From Haliea sp. (GTDB lineage: Bacteria; Pseudomonadota; Gammaproteobacteria; Pseudomonadales; Halieaceae), in the NCBI GenBank assembly GCA_002692965.1, contig NZNC01000029.1, positions 124,001-188,000 of the forward strand: a DNA stretch of 64,000 nucleotides, given 5' to 3'. Both the position numbers and the translations under genes were made by a program. Of this stretch, positions 54,707 through 62,303 are shown piece after piece (the first letter of the stretch is position 1; every line of letters begins with the position of its first letter). The notes beneath the pieces were generated by a model. That model did no database searches, had not been told where the DNA came from, and was given only the letters and a program-made list of their open reading frames with translations.

Positions 54707-55016
54707 GACGTACTCCCTATTTATTGTTATGGGCCGGCAGAAATGCCACGCGCGGTGCTTTACGGGCGGTGACTATAGACACCTTTATTGCATAATATCA
54801 TTTTATTAGCAATGTTTTGATCGGCGCGGAAGATGACACCCGGGATCCGCACAGCGGATTAACGATGTCTATAGCGTGGGAGTAACTCCAGGGCATGGCA
54901 CCCCGCCAGCCATATTTGCCTTCCCGTCAGAATGTTTTTAGACTCAGGTCATCGAATCTGTACAAGCGCTGTCACGCACCCGCTTCGCGGGTGCCCTACC
55001 ACAAGAGGCCATCGCG
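54707..55016. other. divergent intergenic region, TonB receptor / PPOX gene
   Basis: This 310-base gap has no gene. It holds an unusually AT-rich stretch (54784-54820) with an ATTGC/GCAAT palindrome, and a perfect 8-bp hairpin GCACCCGC-TTC-GCGGGTGC (54976-54994) close to the start of the rightward gene. Confidence 0.55.
54787..54813. promoter_or_regulatory. AT-rich palindromic operator candidate
   Basis: ATTGC at 54787-54791 is mirrored by GCAAT at 54809-54813 across a 17-base A/T-only centre apart from two C positions. It lies in the divergent promoter region of the TonB receptor and PPOX genes. It is a candidate operator for the TetR regulator encoded at 61511-62137, but a second good copy was not found near the other promoters. 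Confidence 0.4.
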
Positions 55017-55472
55017 ATGCCGGTCAACAAATCCGTTCCGGACAGTCACAAGCACATACTGGAGAACGGCGTATTTGCATTCATGAGTACCATACGCGCC
55101 AGTGACCAGCTGATTTCCACCAACCCGGTCGGCTATGACTGGGATGGCGAGACGCTGCGTATCAGCACCCTCAAGAGCCGCGTGAAATACCGCAACCTGC
55201 AACAGGATCCCCGCGTCACGGTCTGCGTACTGGATGCCCGCTCACCCACCCGCTATGTGGAAATTCGCGGCAGAGCGGTGCTGGAGGACGACCCCGGTGG
55301 CGCCCTGAACAAAAAGATGTTCCGGGAGAAGATGGGCTACGAGTTCGACCTCGACGAGCCTGGGGCGGAGCGGGTTATCGTCACCATCGTACCCGAGCAG
55401 GTCTCCACCCCGACCCTTTACGGGGGCCGTCTGGACCATGTCGGCGATCCAGCCGGGGGAGAGAAGCCGTGA
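55017..55472 (+). CDS. PPOX-class pyridoxamine 5'-phosphate oxidase-like / F420-dependent protein
   Basis: This 151-residue split-barrel flavin- or F420-binding protein has the blocks FAFMSTIRASDQLISTNPVG, then LKSRVKYRNLQQDPRVTVCV and PTRYVEIRGRAV, typical of the TIGR03618 PPOX group. Such proteins reduce enones or other hydrophobic substrates with a deazaflavin or flavin. F420 is uncommon in gammaproteobacteria, so FMN is also possible. The ATG follows AAGAGG. Its stop overlaps the next start by four bases, coupling it to the NTF2-fold gene. Confidence 0.85.
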   Translation: MPVNKSVPDSHKHILENGVFAFMSTIRASDQLISTNPVGYDWDGETLRISTLKSRVKYRNLQQDPRVTVCVLDARSPTRYVEIRGRAVLEDDPGGALNKKMFREKMGYEFDLDEPGAERVIVTIVPEQVSTPTLYGGRLDHVGDPAGGEKP

Positions 55473-55843
55473 ATGAAGAGCTGATGCGGCGCTACTACGC
55501 AACCTACAACCGCGAGGACCCGGAGGCTCTCGCCGCCTTCTACCACCCCGAATGCCAACTGCACTCGGCACAGGGGTCGATGCAGGGGCGCAAAGAAATC
55601 CTGGACACCTACCGCTATCTGATCACAGCGTTTGAGGACCGCATGACACCACTGGACATCCGCGTGCAGGGCGATACTGCAGAGGTTGACATCCTCGACC
55701 GCTTCACCGCGCGCGAGGATGTCGCAGATTTCATGGGCCAGTCCCTGGTCGCCGGCGAGAGTTTCGAGTTGAAACTGAAGGCGCACTACCGGGCTGAAAG
55801 GGGACGGTTTCGCGAGATTCATATCGCACTGAGCCCGGACTGA
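55469..55843 (+). CDS. NTF2-fold protein (SnoaL / ketosteroid-isomerase-like)
   Basis: This 124-residue alpha+beta-barrel protein of the NTF2 superfamily has the typical opening MRRYYATYNREDPEALAAFY, then HPECQLHSAQGSMQGRKEIL. Members include ketosteroid isomerase (KSI), SnoaL cyclases and limonene-epoxide hydrolases. The KSI catalytic Tyr/Asp pair cannot be assigned with certainty, so only the fold is claimed. In this steroid-like neighbourhood a delta5-3-ketosteroid isomerase-type role is attractive. It is coupled to the PPOX gene by a four-base overlap. Confidence 0.8.
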   Translation: MNEELMRRYYATYNREDPEALAAFYHPECQLHSAQGSMQGRKEILDTYRYLITAFEDRMTPLDIRVQGDTAEVDILDRFTAREDVADFMGQSLVAGESFELKLKAHYRAERGRFREIHIALSPD

Positions 55844-55871
55844 GGCGGCGCTCTCCCCGCCTCCCCCGGCT

Positions 55872-55892
55872 CGCGCCCCGGACCGGGGCGCG
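55872..55892. terminator. hairpin between convergent genes
   Basis: CGCGCCCC and GGGGCGCG pair perfectly around a five-base loop, with GTTT following on the plus strand. It lies between the NTF2-fold gene and the convergent membrane-protein gene. Confidence 0.55.
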
Positions 55893-55926
55893 TTTGCAAC
55901 GACCGGGCGCTGCCGGAGCGGCCGGT

Positions 55927-56802
55927 CTACGAGTAAATCGGCCCGCCAATCAGGTGTGTGGCCAGATCGATCAGCAACAGGCTGATGACACCGACAAAGG
56001 AGGCTTCGATAAACACTCTGCCGAGCCCCCAGCGCTCACCGTCGACCTCCTCGTCCATGCGGTAGACATTGGGGAAGGCGACCACAAAATACAGCGCATA
56101 GAACCAGGACCCGTAAAGCAGCATGGCGTCGAGGTCCTCGTACCACACGTTACTGCCGTCATTGTCGATCATCACGAAGTACATGTAGGTCTCGCCCCAG
56201 GCCCAGAAGCAAGCCACCACCAGCACGATCGCGGACCAGGCCACGGCCCGCGCCGCGGCGGAGCTCCAGTGCGTGGTCATGGTGCGGATACGCCGCATCA
56301 CGATAACCGCGCTAGCGTGGTAGACGATGAAGAACACGATGGCGTTGAAGTACATGGACGGCGGTACCTTCATGTGCTGCGCCAGCGCCGTCGACTCATC
56401 CGGGCCGACCAGAGCAGAATCCAGGTACAGGTTCACGTCTTCAAAGCGGTAGCGCAGGCCGAGGATTTCAAAGAAGTACTCGGTATGGAAATAGGTAGCC
56501 AGAAAAATCCACCAGAACATGTAGAGGTTGAACTTGAACCAGTAGCTCTGCTGCCAGGGTACGCCGCTGTTGCGCCGGAGAAACCAGGGAAGCAGCACGC
56601 AGTACGGCAGCCACATGAGCAGGTTCTGCATGATATTCCAGAAGGTCCCGGTCTCCAGCCAGCCCATCTGCACCATGGCCATGTTGTAGAGAAACCAGAA
56701 GGGTATGACGGTGAGAAAAAACTTTTCCGCCCAGGCCTTGTCAGGGTTTGGCGAGAACCAGTAGCCCCCCTTCCCGCGCTCATTCATCGCTGCCTCGTGC
56801 AT
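55927..56802 (-). CDS. polytopic membrane protein resembling cycloeucalenol cycloisomerase
   Basis: The product has 291 residues and about six to seven TM helices. Several blocks match plant cycloeucalenol cycloisomerase (CPI1) as I remember it: YWFSPNPDKAWAEKFFL (14-30), YWFKFNLYMF (87-96), YFHTEYFFEILGLRYRF (104-120), YHASAVIVMRRIR (161-173), the acidic AWGET (201-205) and FYALYFVVAFPNVYRMDEE (234-252) followed by WGLGRVFIEA (258-267). CPI opens the 9beta,19-cyclopropane ring of cycloeucalenol in plant sterol synthesis. The flanking KshA-, KstD-, OYE- and 3beta-HSD-like genes make sterol chemistry plausible. The match needs a database comparison; another sterol-membrane enzyme is the alternative. 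Confidence 0.7.
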   Translation of the reverse strand: MHEAAMNERGKGGYWFSPNPDKAWAEKFFLTVIPFWFLYNMAMVQMGWLETGTFWNIMQNLLMWLPYCVLLPWFLRRNSGVPWQQSYWFKFNLYMFWWIFLATYFHTEYFFEILGLRYRFEDVNLYLDSALVGPDESTALAQHMKVPPSMYFNAIVFFIVYHASAVIVMRRIRTMTTHWSSAAARAVAWSAIVLVVACFWAWGETYMYFVMIDNDGSNVWYEDLDAMLLYGSWFYALYFVVAFPNVYRMDEEVDGERWGLGRVFIEASFVGVISLLLIDLATHLIGGPIYS

Positions 56803-56840
56803 ACTCGCTCATCCTCTTGTTTTGTTTTGGATTCGTGTGT

Positions 56841-58916
56841 TCAAAGTGCCGGCTCGCGCTTCCTGACCCGGCCAATAGCGCAGGCGACTTCGGTGGCTTC
56901 ATCGATGGCCTGTCGAATCAGTCCCGGACCGTTACAGTCCCCGATGTGCCAGACCCTCTCCGCGAGGCCCGCAAACGGCGAGCTTGCGGCCTCCAGGCCC
57001 TGCGGCTGCCCGGCCAAAACCACGGTATCGGCGTCCAGCGAGCGCTCTCTGCCCGCAAAGCGCAGGGTCAGCCCGCCCGGATAAAGCGCGACCAGTTCAG
57101 TCTCGGCCAGCACCTGCCCACCCAAGCGATCGAAGCGTGACAGCTGCTCCTGCCGCCGTTTCGGGCCAACGTCGAGGGCGGGTACGGCGGCGCTGCAGAG
57201 CAGCGTCACCGAACGCCCCCGCCGCAGCAGGAACTCGGCAAACTCGAGGGCCACCAGATCCTCACCCACGACACACACGCGACGCCCCAGGGGCAGATAG
57301 TAGCGACTCAGTCGGCGCAGATGAGCCGGCTTCAGGCTACCCCACAGGACGGCGGGAACTTGCGTCGCGAGCCGCATCCAGGTCGGGCCCTGACCACCCC
57401 TGACCGGATTCAGGCCGGACAATACCTGGCGCATCGCCCAGGCATCCACCACGTGGGGCAAATCCCGACCGGGCACTGCCGGCAGCCTGGGTGTCGCCCC
57501 AGTCGCCACCACCAGGACATCCGGTGCCAGGGCCTGAACCGCGCTGGCATCGGCCCGCGTGTTCAGGCGCAAGTCCACGCCCAGGCGCTGCAGCTCACGC
57601 GACAGGAAGTGCAAAAGGGGTTCGTTGTCACTGTGTACCAGTGCGGCATAGAACAGGGATCCGCCGACCCGCGGCGATTGTTCCAGCAGGGTCACCGAGT
57701 GGCCATTGCCGGCACACTGGCGAGCCAGCTCCATCCCCGCGGTACCCGCACCCACCACCAGGACCCGGAGCGGGCGATCCACGCTGCCGGGCACCCGTGT
57801 ACCCTCGCGCCCGCTGAAACCATTGACCGCGCAATGCATGTTGGCATCAAAGGGGGCCACCAGCATGGAGTCGATACAGTTCTGACAGGACAGGCACTCG
57901 CGCACCTCGCGCCGGCGACCCGTGCGAAGCTTATTTGGCAGCTCCGGGTCCGCCAACAGGGGTCGTGCCCACATCACGATATCTGCCTGGCCACGAGACA
58001 CCACAGCGCAGGCCGTTTCCGGTCGGTGCAGCCGTCCCACTACCATCACCGGGATATCCACCAGCTGCTTTATCGACGCGGCGACCGCCACGTTGTGCCC
58101 GTCAGGCGTGTCCGAACCACAGACGATCTGGCCGACCAGGCGATCGTGGGAAACGCCGCCACTGATCTGCAGGCAGTCCACCCCCGCCGCTACAAGCTGC
58201 GGCGCCAGCCGCTGGGTTTCCGTCAGGTCGCGGCCGTCAAAGCTGCCCTCGTAGCCGGAGATACGCAGCGTCAGGGGGAAGTCCCTGCCCGTTGCCTGCT
58301 TGATCCGCTGGATGGTTTCCAGCAACAACCGGCTGCGGGTCTCCAGGCTGGCACCGCCATATTCGTCTTCGCGCCGGTTGCGCTGCGCCGACAGGAAAGA
58401 GCCCAGCAACATGTAGGCGTGCGCCGCATGCAACTCGATACCGTCGTAGCCGGCCTCCCTGGCGCGCACGGCGGCTGCCGCGTACTGGTCCATGATGCCC
58501 TCGAGTTCGCCCCGCTCGAGGGCGCGACAAGGCCAGCCGGTTCCGGCGGCGACGCAGACCGAAGGGCCCAGGGGGTCGGTCATGGACTCCGGCCCGGGAT
58601 GGGAAATCTGCGGCTGTATGCAGGCCCCCTGGGCGTGCACGCGCCGCACCAGCTCGCGGTGACCCGCGATAAAGCGGTCATCCCCCAGGCTCAGGGCCTG
58701 TGGCTGATAGCGCTGGGCGACATCCACCGAGCACATCTCCACGGTCAGCAGCCCGGCGCCGCCGCGGGCGCGGGCCTCGTGAAACGCGATCAGGCGATCG
58801 CTCACTTCGAAGTCCGCCGTGCCGTAATTGGTGGTCATGGCCGACATGGCAATGCGGTTGCGCAGGCGCATGCCAGCGATATTGACCGGTTGAAAGAGTG
58901 CACCGAAATCCTGCAT
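56841..58916 (-). CDS. NADH:flavin oxidoreductase / 2,4-dienoyl-CoA reductase-like (OYE family with Fe-S cluster)
   Basis: The product has 691 residues: an N-terminal old-yellow-enzyme TIM barrel (1-335, with HAAHAYMLGSFLSAQRNRR), a [4Fe-4S] site with Cys341, Cys344, Cys347 and Cys362 (CLSCQNC ... HC), and a C-terminal FAD/NAD(P)H domain (from about 375, VLVVGAGTAGMELARQCAGN). This is the FadH layout. In FadH it reduces dienoyl-CoA; related enzymes reduce enones, including 3-keto-4-ene steroids and bile-acid intermediates. The gene lies between the CPI-like and KstD-like genes, all leftward, with short gaps, so they are probably one operon. Confidence 0.9.
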   Translation of the reverse strand: MQDFGALFQPVNIAGMRLRNRIAMSAMTTNYGTADFEVSDRLIAFHEARARGGAGLLTVEMCSVDVAQRYQPQALSLGDDRFIAGHRELVRRVHAQGACIQPQISHPGPESMTDPLGPSVCVAAGTGWPCRALERGELEGIMDQYAAAAVRAREAGYDGIELHAAHAYMLLGSFLSAQRNRREDEYGGASLETRSRLLLETIQRIKQATGRDFPLTLRISGYEGSFDGRDLTETQRLAPQLVAAGVDCLQISGGVSHDRLVGQIVCGSDTPDGHNVAVAASIKQLVDIPVMVVGRLHRPETACAVVSRGQADIVMWARPLLADPELPNKLRTGRRREVRECLSCQNCIDSMLVAPFDANMHCAVNGFSGREGTRVPGSVDRPLRVLVVGAGTAGMELARQCAGNGHSVTLLEQSPRVGGSLFYAALVHSDNEPLLHFLSRELQRLGVDLRLNTRADASAVQALAPDVLVVATGATPRLPAVPGRDLPHVVDAWAMRQVLSGLNPVRGGQGPTWMRLATQVPAVLWGSLKPAHLRRLSRYYLPLGRRVCVVGEDLVALEFAEFLLRRGRSVTLLCSAAVPALDVGPKRRQEQLSRFDRLGGQVLAETELVALYPGGLTLRFAGRERSLDADTVVLAGQPQGLEAASSPFAGLAERVWHIGDCNGPGLIRQAIDEATEVACAIGRVRKREPAL

Positions 58917-58939
58917 GTCTGGCTCCCCCCCTGCCGCCC

Positions 58940-60403
58940 TCAGGCGGAACGCGCCAGGGCCGCGAGGCGCAGGCCTGCCTGGCGACCGAAAAAAGTGGCG
59001 TCCGCCACCGACATGCCACTGGCGTAGCCCTCACCGGTGCGGGGGATACCGGCGGCGGTCCGGCCGGCGGCAAACAACCCCGGGATGACCTCGCGGTCGG
59101 GACTCAGGACCTCTCCACCGGGTAGCGTGTCGAGCCCGCCGAGGGTAAAGCAGGTGGGCCGCAACTGCGCCAGACTGTAGTCAACCAGCGCATAGGGGGG
59201 TGACTCCAGGGGAGCCAGCCAGGTATCCGCCTTGTGAAACAGCGGGTCGTGTCCGGCGCGGGCATGGCGGTTGTAGGTGGCAACGGTTTGCTGCAGGGAG
59301 CCTTCGGGCAGTCCCGCTTCGGCCTCCACTTCTGCCACGGTTTCGCCGACTGCGACAATCACCGTGGTGTCGTGGTAGTCGGGCCGGGCGAAGTAGCGAT
59401 TGTCGATAAACATCCACGCCCGCATGTCGGTCTGTCGGGATACCGCGGCACCCAGTCGGGCCAGGTAGACATCCTCGTTGACAAAGCGCTGCCCCTGGGC
59501 GTTGACGAAGATACCGTAAGTCAGCTGCGCGGGCGGATAATGCGCCACGCCGACGAAGGCCTGGCCCATGTGAATGGCGTTGCCGCCGGCGGCCACCCCC
59601 AGCAGAATGCCATCCCCGCGGTCACCCGGGTTGCCGTGGCGGGTGCAGACGGCAGCCAGGTCCGGGATGTGCTGCCGGGTCAGTCTCTCGTTCATGATGA
59701 AGCCCCCCAGGCAGAGGATGACCCCGTGTCGCGCTTCGAGACAGTGCAGCCGGTTGTCGGCCTTGACCTGAACCCCACACACGCGACCGCTGTCGTCCTG
59801 GATCAGGGCCGTCACACGATGGTCGCAGCGGACCTCCACGCCGGCTTCCTCTACCCGCTGCAGCAGTGTGTCCATCAGCACCTTGCCGCCGTCGTGCCCC
59901 GCGTCTGCTGGCAGGTGCCCCCGGGGCACCGGTGTTGCCAGATCGCGAAAGGGCCAGGCGCGCTCGTTGCCTGTGTATTGCAGGGAGTCACCGGTCAGTG
60001 CAACCACATCGCGCCCGGTAAACAGGCTGCGCCGGTAGGGCACGCCCTGGGACTCCATCCAGTCAAAGTGTGCCGCCGCACCCGCGACAAACGCATCCAC
60101 GCGCGCCGGGTCGGCAAACTCGCCAAAACAGGCCATCAGGTAGCGGCGAAAATTTTCCGGGCTGTCTTCAATGCCCAGGTCCCGCTGCAGAGAAGTGCCA
60201 CCGGAGCCGCCCAGATACATTTCGCAGGCGGACAAGCGCGTCGAACCGCCACCGGCACTGGCCCCCTCCAGTGCCATGACATCCAGGCCTGCAGCACGCA
60301 TCTCGAGTGCAGCGCAAGCACCCGCACCGCCAAGGCCGCAGACAATGGCATCGGTGCTGGCGTCAAAGGCAGCGACATCGCCGCGGCGGATGATCCTGGA
60401 CAT
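58940..60403 (-). CDS. FAD-dependent oxidoreductase, 3-ketosteroid dehydrogenase / fumarate reductase flavoprotein family (KstD-like)
   Basis: The product has 487 residues. The dinucleotide motif AIVCGLGGAGACAALEM (about 19-35) opens the FAD domain, the C-terminal IPRTGEGYASGMSVADATFF is the family's FAD-closing block and a substrate-covering domain lies between. It has the size and pattern of 3-ketosteroid delta1- or delta4-dehydrogenases (KstD family) and is distinct from succinate dehydrogenase. Catalytic Tyr residues cannot be assigned without an alignment. It is the first gene of the leftward run KstD-like, OYE-like, CPI-like and is divergent from the 3beta-HSD-like SDR gene. Confidence 0.85.
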   Translation of the reverse strand: MSRIIRRGDVAAFDASTDAIVCGLGGAGACAALEMRAAGLDVMALEGASAGGGSTRLSACEMYLGGSGGTSLQRDLGIEDSPENFRRYLMACFGEFADPARVDAFVAGAAAHFDWMESQGVPYRRSLFTGRDVVALTGDSLQYTGNERAWPFRDLATPVPRGHLPADAGHDGGKVLMDTLLQRVEEAGVEVRCDHRVTALIQDDSGRVCGVQVKADNRLHCLEARHGVILCLGGFIMNERLTRQHIPDLAAVCTRHGNPGDRGDGILLGVAAGGNAIHMGQAFVGVAHYPPAQLTYGIFVNAQGQRFVNEDVYLARLGAAVSRQTDMRAWMFIDNRYFARPDYHDTTVIVAVGETVAEVEAEAGLPEGSLQQTVATYNRHARAGHDPLFHKADTWLAPLESPPYALVDYSLAQLRPTCFTLGGLDTLPGGEVLSPDREVIPGLFAAGRTAAGIPRTGEGYASGMSVADATFFGRQAGLRLAALARSA

Positions 60404-60500
60404 GACAAGGCCTCCACAAGGGACAAGACTCCCGGGACTTTAGCCGAACAAACATTTCATTTACAATCCTTTTTTTTCGAGATGTGCCAGGGGCGCGAGC
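60404..60500. promoter_or_regulatory. divergent promoter region between KstD-like and SDR genes
   Basis: This 97-base spacer is AT-rich in the centre (60448-60475, including a run of eight T). It should hold the promoters of both divergent genes and is a natural place for a regulator to bind. I found no clear palindrome. Confidence 0.4.
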
Positions 60501-61505
60501 ATGAAGGTACTGGTAACCGGCGGCACAGGTCTGGTGGGTGCATTCACGATTGCCCGTCTGTTGCAATCCGGTCATGACGTCAGAGCCCTGGTGCGCGACC
60601 GGACAAAACTCGCCCCCTGTCTGGCGCCACTGGGCAGCAGTGCCGCAGCGGTAGAACAAGTGACGGGGGATGTCACGGCCGCGGATAGCGTCGCGGGGGC
60701 CGTCGAAGGCTGCGAAGCGCTCATCCACTGCGCCGGCGTCTTTTCCGACCGATTACAGGACGAAGCCCTGCTGCAACAGGTCAATGTGGAGGGCACCCGC
60801 ACCGTGCTGGCACAGGCCGTGACCGCGCAGCTGGATCCGATCATTCACGTCTCCAGTTACATCGCCCTGTTCCCGCCGGCGGGCCAGGTCCAGGAAGCGG
60901 ACGACCCGGTCACCGAGCCGCGCTCCATGTACGCCCGCACCAAGGCCGCGGCCGAACGTATCGCCCGCGACCACCAGGCGCGAGGGGCGCCGGTGGTGAC
61001 GGTCTACCCGGGCTCCATCCAGGGTCCCCACGACCCGACCTTCAGTATCGGCTCACAGATTATCGCCCGCACCCTGCGCGACCGGCGCATGCTGGTAAGC
61101 GACAGCGGCAGAAGCTACGTCGACGTGCGCGACGTCGCCGACCTGTTGAACAACCTGCTGGAAACGGGCCGCGGCCCGCGGCGCCTCATGTGCGGTGGCC
61201 ACTACCTGCTGGATGAGGAAGTGCGGCAACTACTCTCCCGCGTCAGCGGCGAGGAGATCCGCGCACTGCGCATCCCCGGCTGGCTCCTGCGCGGCATGGG
61301 CCGCGGCGCTGACCTGATCGCCGGGCTTCGCGGGCGCCCCTTCACCCTGACCGCGGAAGCCGCGGAAGTGCTGACCCGCAGCGTGCCCTGCAATGACGCC
61401 CCGGGCCTGAAAGACCCTGGCTATCGCCGCCTCAGTGCCGAGCAGTCCTTCCGGGACCTGGTGACGTGGATTCGGCAGAGCGGCAAAATCGACAGCCTGC
61501 CGTGA
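60501..61505 (+). CDS. NAD-dependent epimerase/dehydratase-family SDR, 3beta-hydroxysteroid dehydrogenase-like
   Basis: This 334-residue extended SDR has the nucleotide motif TGGTGLVGAFTIARL (residues 6-20) and the catalytic YARTK with an upstream HVSSYIALF Ser. The fold and the LIHCAGVFSD and TVYPGSIQGPHDPT blocks match the 3beta-HSD/NSDHL-like and dihydroflavonol-reductase-like groups. In this setting oxidation of a 3beta-hydroxysteroid to the 3-ketone is the most likely job, which would feed the KstD- and KshA-like enzymes. The start at 60501 has CAGGGGCGCGAGC before it. It is convergent with the tetR gene. Confidence 0.85.
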   Translation: MKVLVTGGTGLVGAFTIARLLQSGHDVRALVRDRTKLAPCLAPLGSSAAAVEQVTGDVTAADSVAGAVEGCEALIHCAGVFSDRLQDEALLQQVNVEGTRTVLAQAVTAQLDPIIHVSSYIALFPPAGQVQEADDPVTEPRSMYARTKAAAERIARDHQARGAPVVTVYPGSIQGPHDPTFSIGSQIIARTLRDRRMLVSDSGRSYVDVRDVADLLNNLLETGRGPRRLMCGGHYLLDEEVRQLLSRVSGEEIRALRIPGWLLRGMGRGADLIAGLRGRPFTLTAEAAEVLTRSVPCNDAPGLKDPGYRRLSAEQSFRDLVTWIRQSGKIDSLP

Positions 61506-61510
61506 GCGGG

Positions 61511-62137
61511 CTAATCCGCCTCGTACAACAGCTCCATCACCATGTTCTTGAGGTGGCGGATGTAGACCTTGGGGTTGAAGCTGCGCGGTTCCAGGGCAAT
61601 CTCGATCAGTATCCCGGTGAGCATGCAGTGAACCAGGTAAATGGCTTCACCCAGCACTTTGTCGCTGGCCTGGCTGTCGTGGAATATCTTGCGCCCCAGC
61701 TGGAGGTGGGACTCCCGGCTGCGACTGATTGACAGGTCATTGGCCGCCTTGCCGTGGCCGCGGGTGGCCAGAAGGATCTCCAGGGTCGCCATGTACTCTT
61801 CCCCCTGGTAGTGCTGCCAGGCAGCATCGACATACTTGCCAACCCGGCGCGAGGCGGTGCCCACCGTGAAGCGGGGAGCACTCAGGGTCTCGTGAAACTT
61901 GACGTGGGAGCGCGCCAGAATTTCTTCGAGGATTTCTTCCTTGCCGCCAAAATGATGCTGGACCGCGCCCCAGGTCACACCCGCCCGCTTGGCAATCTGG
62001 GTGGAGCTGGCGGCCGCGAAACCCTTTTCCTTGATCAGGCCGATCACCGCGTTGATGATCTTTTCCTGGGTTGCCCGGCTTTTGGCCGCCTGCCGCCCCA
62101 GGGCTTCCACGTCCGCCGGATTCAGTTCCTGGGACAT
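61511..62137 (-). CDS. TetR family transcriptional regulator
   Basis: The product has 208 residues. The N-terminal helix-turn-helix lies at about residues 24-70 (GFAAASSTQIAKRAGVTWGA, then VQHHFGGKEEILEEIL), followed by an all-helical ligand domain. I set the start at the ATG at 62137 because AAGGGGAGAG precedes it and the extra 25 upstream residues look non-coding. It is the only regulator in the steroid-like island and is presumably its repressor, sensing a hydrophobic ligand. It lies between the SDR gene and the third TonB receptor gene. Confidence 0.92.
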   Translation of the reverse strand: MSQELNPADVEALGRQAAKSRATQEKIINAVIGLIKEKGFAAASSTQIAKRAGVTWGAVQHHFGGKEEILEEILARSHVKFHETLSAPRFTVGTASRRVGKYVDAAWQHYQGEEYMATLEILLATRGHGKAANDLSISRSRESHLQLGRKIFHDSQASDKVLGEAIYLVHCMLTGILIEIALEPRSFNPKVYIRHLKNMVMELLYEAD

Positions 62138-62303
62138 GCCGCTCTCCCCTTCGGTTGAAAACCCGCGCAGTTTATCACCTGCTTCAGAGCTGAGACAGCA
62201 ATGCGCCCGCAATGTGTTTATCCCGGCTGGCTACCGCCACACCGGAGCGCATCACCCCGGCGATGCGGGCTTCAGCTGTGCCGCCAATCGACAGCGCACC
62301 TGA

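Noticed and set aside
54976-54994. Hairpin GCACCCGC-TTC-GCGGGTGC as a riboswitch or attenuator for the PPOX gene
   Set aside because: It is a single short hairpin without alternative pairing, T-tract or a recognisable aptamer. It is noted only as a leader structure.
62138-62303. A TetR operator in the promoter region of tetR
   Set aside because: No palindrome matching the ATTGC/GCAAT site at 54787-54813 could be found here, so a shared regulon is not supported by sequence alone.
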